A stretch of DNA of 7,275 nucleotides from Dysgonamonadaceae bacterium. GTDB taxonomy: Bacteria > Bacteroidota > Bacteroidia > Bacteroidales > Azobacteroidaceae. The notes under the pieces are model-generated. The model had not been told where the DNA came from, searched no databases, and was given only the letters and a program-made list of their open reading frames with translations. The position numbers and the translations under genes are program-made. The stretch is from NCBI GenBank assembly GCA_031255425.1, contig JAIRSN010000008.1, positions 1 through 7,275 on the forward strand. The letters are read 5' to 3'. Of this stretch, positions 5,048 through 7,275 are shown one piece after another (positions within the stretch are counted from its first letter, which is position 1; each line of letters opens with the position of its first letter).

Positions 5048-6289
5048 TTACCAGCCGCCCCTGGCGCCCCCGCCTCCGGTACGTCCGCCGCCGAATCCAC
5101 CCCCGAAACTTCCGCCTCCGAATCCGCCGCTCCTTCTTCCGCCTGTTCCCGGCGAAGCGATAATCATCGGAATCAGGTAGGGGACAATGTTTCTTTTTTG
5201 GCAATAAAGGCAACGGTACACCTTCTCGCCCCGCCCTTTGGAGTAAGAGGTGGCGTGTTTGACGATCCGGTCGCTTTCGAGCAGATAAGTCCTGGCACGG
5301 CAATACGGACAGGTGGTATACCGGGTGTGCGGGCGATCGTACCCGTAGATTTCGTTGCGGTTGCAAGCCGTGCAACGCCAGACATCGTAATCCACCGAGT
5401 GCAGTTTTTCTTCTTCTACCTGTTGTGCAGTCAGGTAAGCGTCCCTGCTGCTTTCCGTTTGCTTGATCATCGGGCGATTGCAGCCGCGGCAGTTGACCGG
5501 GCGGTTCCGGAGGTTGCGCAGTTTGAAGAAATAAACCGGAATGAAAAACACCATCAGAAGCGGAAACAGCACGGTGCAGGCAATCACGGACGAACGCGCG
5601 GCATTCAGCCGGTTGTACTTCTCCGGGCGGGTTTTCCCCATTTTCAGCTTCAACGAAAAAGTGAGGGCGAAATACAGGAAGACGAGCAACGATATGACTG
5701 TGTAGACTTTCAGGAGCTTGGGGAAAACCGCCTTTTCATCGTTTCCGCCGGCGTGTTTCTGTTCTGCCAGAATCTCCCGGACAACTTCGGGATTCAGCAG
5801 GCATTGGCAAACCCGGCTGATTCCGCTGATCAGTGCCCGGTCGGGATTTCCTTCTGCCATCAGCGGTGCGATGTCGTTCCGGATAATCCGGGAGAGGACT
5901 ACGTCCGGCAACGCTCCTTCCAGTCCGTAGCCCGTGCGGAAAATCATTTGCCGCTGGTCTTCCACCAAAAGGAACAGCAGTCCGTTGTCTTTTTGCTTTT
6001 TCCCGATTCCCCAATGCGTGAAGAGCGCCGTTCCGAAATCGTCTATGCCGGCATCTCCTATGGATTTCAGCAAGACGACCGCGATTTCGGCAGAGGCGGA
6101 GTCTTCCGTCAGGGTGATGATGCGGTTGATTTGTTCTTCGGCAGCCGGTGAAATAATCCGGTCCGGGTTGCTCACAAAGTCGTATTTGTCTTTCAGGTTG
6201 TCGTACGGCACACTGTGAACCGTATATGTCTGGCTTTTCAGTGAAAAACCGAAAAGCAGAAAGCTCAGCAAAAGCATCTTTTGTTTCAT
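5048..6289 (-). CDS. TPM-domain (YgcG/MOLO-1 type) membrane protein with CxxC zinc-ribbon-like region and Gly-rich tail
   Basis: This 413-residue protein has a signal peptide at 1-19 (K-Q-K then L-L-L-S-F-L-L-F-G-F, likely cut before Gln20). Residues about 36-170 form a TPM domain, recognised by D-R-I-I-S-P near 43-48, A-E-I-A-V-V at 67-72, the W-G-I-G-K-K-Q-K-D-N-G-L-L motif (93-105) and the R-T-G-Y-G-L-E-G motif (118-125). Two membrane helices follow near 195-215 and 233-255. The C-terminal region has four CxxC pairs (267/270, 306/309, 327/330, 360/363), enough for two zinc ribbons, then a tail from about 383 made almost wholly of Gly with Ser, Phe and Arg, ending G-G-W. The topology implied is a periplasmic TPM domain with the CxxC region after the second helix back on the periplasmic side, or in the cytosol if one helix is re-entrant. 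TPM proteins in other organisms act in photosystem repair or receptor handling; the role here is unknown. Its ATG overlaps the stop of the upstream ATPase gene (ATGA), so the two are co-transcribed and probably translationally coupled. Confidence 0.87.
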   Translation of the reverse strand: MKQKMLLLSFLLFGFSLKSQTYTVHSVPYDNLKDKYDFVSNPDRIISPAAEEQINRIITLTEDSASAEIAVVLLKSIGDAGIDDFGTALFTHWGIGKKQKDNGLLFLLVEDQRQMIFRTGYGLEGALPDVVLSRIIRNDIAPLMAEGNPDRALISGISRVCQCLLNPEVVREILAEQKHAGGNDEKAVFPKLLKVYTVISLLVFLYFALTFSLKLKMGKTRPEKYNRLNAARSSVIACTVLFPLLMVFFIPVYFFKLRNLRNRPVNCRGCNRPMIKQTESSRDAYLTAQQVEEEKLHSVDYDVWRCTACNRNEIYGYDRPHTRYTTCPYCRARTYLLESDRIVKHATSYSKGRGEKVYRCLYCQKRNIVPYLIPMIIASPGTGGRRSGGFGGGSFGGGFGGGRTGGGGARGGW

Positions 6290-6987
6290 GTGGAATGGGT
6301 TTTTGTTCGTTCTTTAAACAGCGCTTCCAGGTCTTTTATTTCTTTTTCCGGATAGTCGCCGGCTATTTTTCCCTTGTGGATAAACAGTATCCGCGTACAG
6401 ACTGCCGCTGCTTCTGCCAGCGAGTGGGTGGAAAGGAGGATGCCCCGGTTTTCGCTCAACGCGAGGAGCAACGAGTGGATTTCTCCGGTTTGTTCCGGAT
6501 CCAGCCCGGCGGCGGGTTCGTCTAAGAGAAGCAGGCGGGGCTGATGGATAATTGCCTGTGCCAGGCCGGTACGCTGTTTGTATCCTTTCGAGAGTTGTTC
6601 GATTTTTTTGTGCGCTTCCGGCGACAGCCCGGTTTGCCGGATCACTTCTTTGACTCTCTCTTTCGCGTCTTTCAGGGCATACAGCCCGGCGACGTATTCC
6701 AAATATTCGGCAACATACATTTCGCCGTACAGCGGGTTGTCTTCCGGCAGAAATCCGATGGAAAACCGGGCTTTAACTGGTTCTTGCCGCAAATCCACTC
6801 CGGCGATTCTGACTTGTCCCGTGTCCGGCGGCAGGCTTCCGGCAATCATTTGCATCGTGGTGGTCTTGCCTGCTCCGTTCAGCCCGAGGAATCCGACAAT
6901 CTCTCCTCTTGCTACGGAAAAGGTGACGCCTCCGACTGCTTGCTGCGTTCCGTAACGCTTGGATATGTTTTGTACTTCCAGTATCAT
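6286..6987 (-). CDS. ABC-type transporter ATP-binding protein (GldA/CcmA-like), no permease nearby
   Basis: This is a complete 233-residue ABC ATPase. Walker A is G-L-N-G-A-G-K-T at 35-42, the Q-loop position is in F-L-P-E-D (79-83) with Glu in place of Gln, the signature is L-S-K-G-Y-K-Q-R (132-139), Walker B with catalytic Glu is L-L-L-L-D-E-P (152-158), the D-loop is A-G-L-D (160-163) and the H-loop histidine is H188. All catalytic residues are present, so it should hydrolyse ATP. The opening R-Y-G-T-Q-Q-A-V, the Pro-Glu at the Q-loop and P-L-Y-G-E-M resemble the GldA/CcmA/drug-exporter ATPases that partner ABC-2 permeases. No permease is encoded in the window: downstream is the TPM protein, joined by an ATGA overlap, and upstream is only intergenic repeat DNA. 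At 233 residues it is shorter than the ~300 I recall for GldA. The partner is unknown; it may be encoded elsewhere, or the TPM protein with its two helices may be the membrane partner (inference). Confidence 0.93.
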   Translation of the reverse strand: MILEVQNISKRYGTQQAVGGVTFSVARGEIVGFLGLNGAGKTTTMQMIAGSLPPDTGQVRIAGVDLRQEPVKARFSIGFLPEDNPLYGEMYVAEYLEYVAGLYALKDAKERVKEVIRQTGLSPEAHKKIEQLSKGYKQRTGLAQAIIHQPRLLLLDEPAAGLDPEQTGEIHSLLLALSENRGILLSTHSLAEAAAVCTRILFIHKGKIAGDYPEKEIKDLEALFKERTKTHST

Positions 6988-7013
6988 ATTTTTTTATATG
7001 AAAAATGATGTTG

Positions 7014-7021
7014 CAAATGTA
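7014..7021 (-). promoter_or_regulatory. Possible promoter -7 box for the ATPase-TPM operon
   Basis: On the minus strand this reads TACATTTG, matching TAnnTTTG, and lies 26 bases before the ATPase start codon at 6987, leaving a leader of about 20 bases. The position 19 bases upstream holds TTT rather than TTTG, so the -33 element is weak; a TTTG only 11 bases away is too close. No strong Shine-Dalgarno is seen before the ATG. Confidence 0.55.
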
Positions 7022-7039
7022 CGTGAAATTCGCAAATAG

Positions 7040-7139
7040 TAAAAGAGGCTGTGCCTCCTATACATATATATAAGGTGTAATGAAACGCAGGATGCCGTTT
7101 CCTATGCCTCCCAAAAATATAAAAGCGGCTGCGCCGCCC
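7040..7139 (-). repeat. Inverted-orientation relatives of the left-hand hairpin repeat, also terminator-like
   Basis: Read on the minus strand, 7104-7139 gives a GC hairpin, then GCCGCTTTTATATTTTTGGG and AGGCA, nearly identical to the start of the repeat copies at 756 and 848. A second diverged hairpin sits exactly 80 bases away at 7045-7057 (GAGGC-TGT-GCCTC) next to the first type at 7125-7137 (GCGGC-TGC-GCCGC). The stretch between them is different from the left-hand units after GGGAGGCA, with an AT-rich run at 7060-7073. For leftward transcription the 7125-7137 hairpin followed by a T-tract would act as an intrinsic terminator, insulating the ATPase promoter from a gene to the right of the window. 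Confidence 0.75.
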
Positions 7140-7142
7140 TTG

Positions 7143-7208
7143 ATGCAAAAAGAAACAAAAAGATCAAGGCTTGGCTTCTTGGCGGACCGCTCCGATACCG
7201 CCGGCTAA
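7143..7208 (+). other. 21-codon open frame inside the palindromic element, probably not a gene
   Basis: ATG at 7143 to TAA at 7206-7208 would give a basic peptide beginning M-Q-K-E-T-K-R-S-R-L. It overlaps the left arm of the palindrome and has no ribosome-binding sequence, while GC-rich hairpins lie directly upstream. I list it only because this frame runs through what looks like a dispersed element, where such frames are often wrongly annotated as genes. Confidence 0.2.
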
Positions 7209-7271
7209 ACGGATTACAACTCGCTTCGCTCAAACAGTAATCCGTTTTTAACGCCGTCGGCATCGAGCGGT
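7186..7271. repeat. Large imperfect palindrome at the right edge
   Basis: The core is a perfect 11-bp inverted repeat, AAACGGATTAC (7207-7217) with GTAATCCGTTT (7237-7247), around a 19-base loop. Outside it, ACCGCTCCGATACCGCCGGC (7186-7205) faces 7253-7271, whose reverse complement is ACCGCTCGATGCCGACGGC: the arms match apart from one extra base and two substitutions. The whole makes a cruciform-capable structure of about 86 bp. A smaller inverted repeat, CCTTGAT (7138-7144) with ATCAAGG (7163-7169), precedes it. The architecture is like dispersed intergenic palindromic elements; no transposase is present. The element might extend past the window end. Confidence 0.75.
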
Positions 7272-7275
7272 TGTT

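Noticed and set aside
4446..5375. Minus-strand open frame of 309 codons spanning the lysE end and the TPM C-terminus
   Set aside because: It crosses two real genes in the wrong frame and has a composition of a shadow (very Arg-rich, no motif).
5198..6151. Plus-strand open frame of 317 codons opposite the TPM gene
   Set aside because: The minus-strand frame has a signal peptide, TPM motifs and CxxC pairs; this one has no domain and is its complement.
6286..6987. Naming the ATPase gldA
   Set aside because: Sequence style is GldA-like, but it is shorter than I recall for GldA and no gldF/gldG genes are adjacent, so a gliding role is not supported.
6985..7000. CATAT/ATATG dyad over the ATPase start codon as a regulatory hairpin
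   Set aside because: Five A/T-rich pairs around a T-run are expected by chance in such AT-rich DNA and would be unstable.

Overview
The window looks like a chromosomal segment from a member of the Bacteroidota, probably Bacteroidales. Evidence: Bacteroidota-type promoter boxes (TAnnTTTG with an upstream TTG/TTTG), AT-rich start regions mostly lacking a strong Shine-Dalgarno sequence, a DUF6261-type protein, and a TonB-dependent receptor paired with a surface-lipoprotein beta-propeller. Coding DNA looks GC-rich by eye compared with the AT-rich promoters. The genus cannot be fixed from this window.

Layout. (1) 1-616: the 3' part of a DUF6261-like gene ending in an Ig-like C-terminal domain, closed by a strong intrinsic terminator (635-677). 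(2) 662-922: three tandem copies of a ~92-bp hairpin-rich repeat, abutting a consensus Bacteroidota promoter (925-954). (3) 957-1148: a cobalamin riboswitch controlling a two-gene B12 uptake operon: btuB-like TonB-dependent outer-membrane receptor (1187-3175) and btuG-like surface lipoprotein (3202-4287), closed by an intrinsic terminator (4317-4349). (4) 4407-5033: a LysE-family exporter in its own transcription unit, with a promoter box only four bases from the ATG and two dyads upstream. (5) Minus strand 6987 to 5048: an ABC-type ATPase overlapping by ATGA a membrane-anchored TPM-domain protein with four CxxC pairs and a glycine-rich tail; it converges on lysE with a 14-bp gap. (6) 7040-7275: inverted-orientation relatives of the left-hand repeat, then a large imperfect palindrome with a 21-codon frame inside.

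How it works together. When B12 is scarce the riboswitch should allow synthesis of BtuB and BtuG, which together capture and import corrinoids at the cell surface: BtuG binds B12 outside and hands it to BtuB, which is energised by TonB. No inner-membrane B12 transporter (btuCDF) is present here. The exporter and the ATPase/TPM pair have no evident link to B12.

The least explained parts are the structured repeats at both ends, the permease-less ATPase/TPM operon, and the promoter geometry of the LysE-family gene. I see no clear previously undescribed defence or mobile system.
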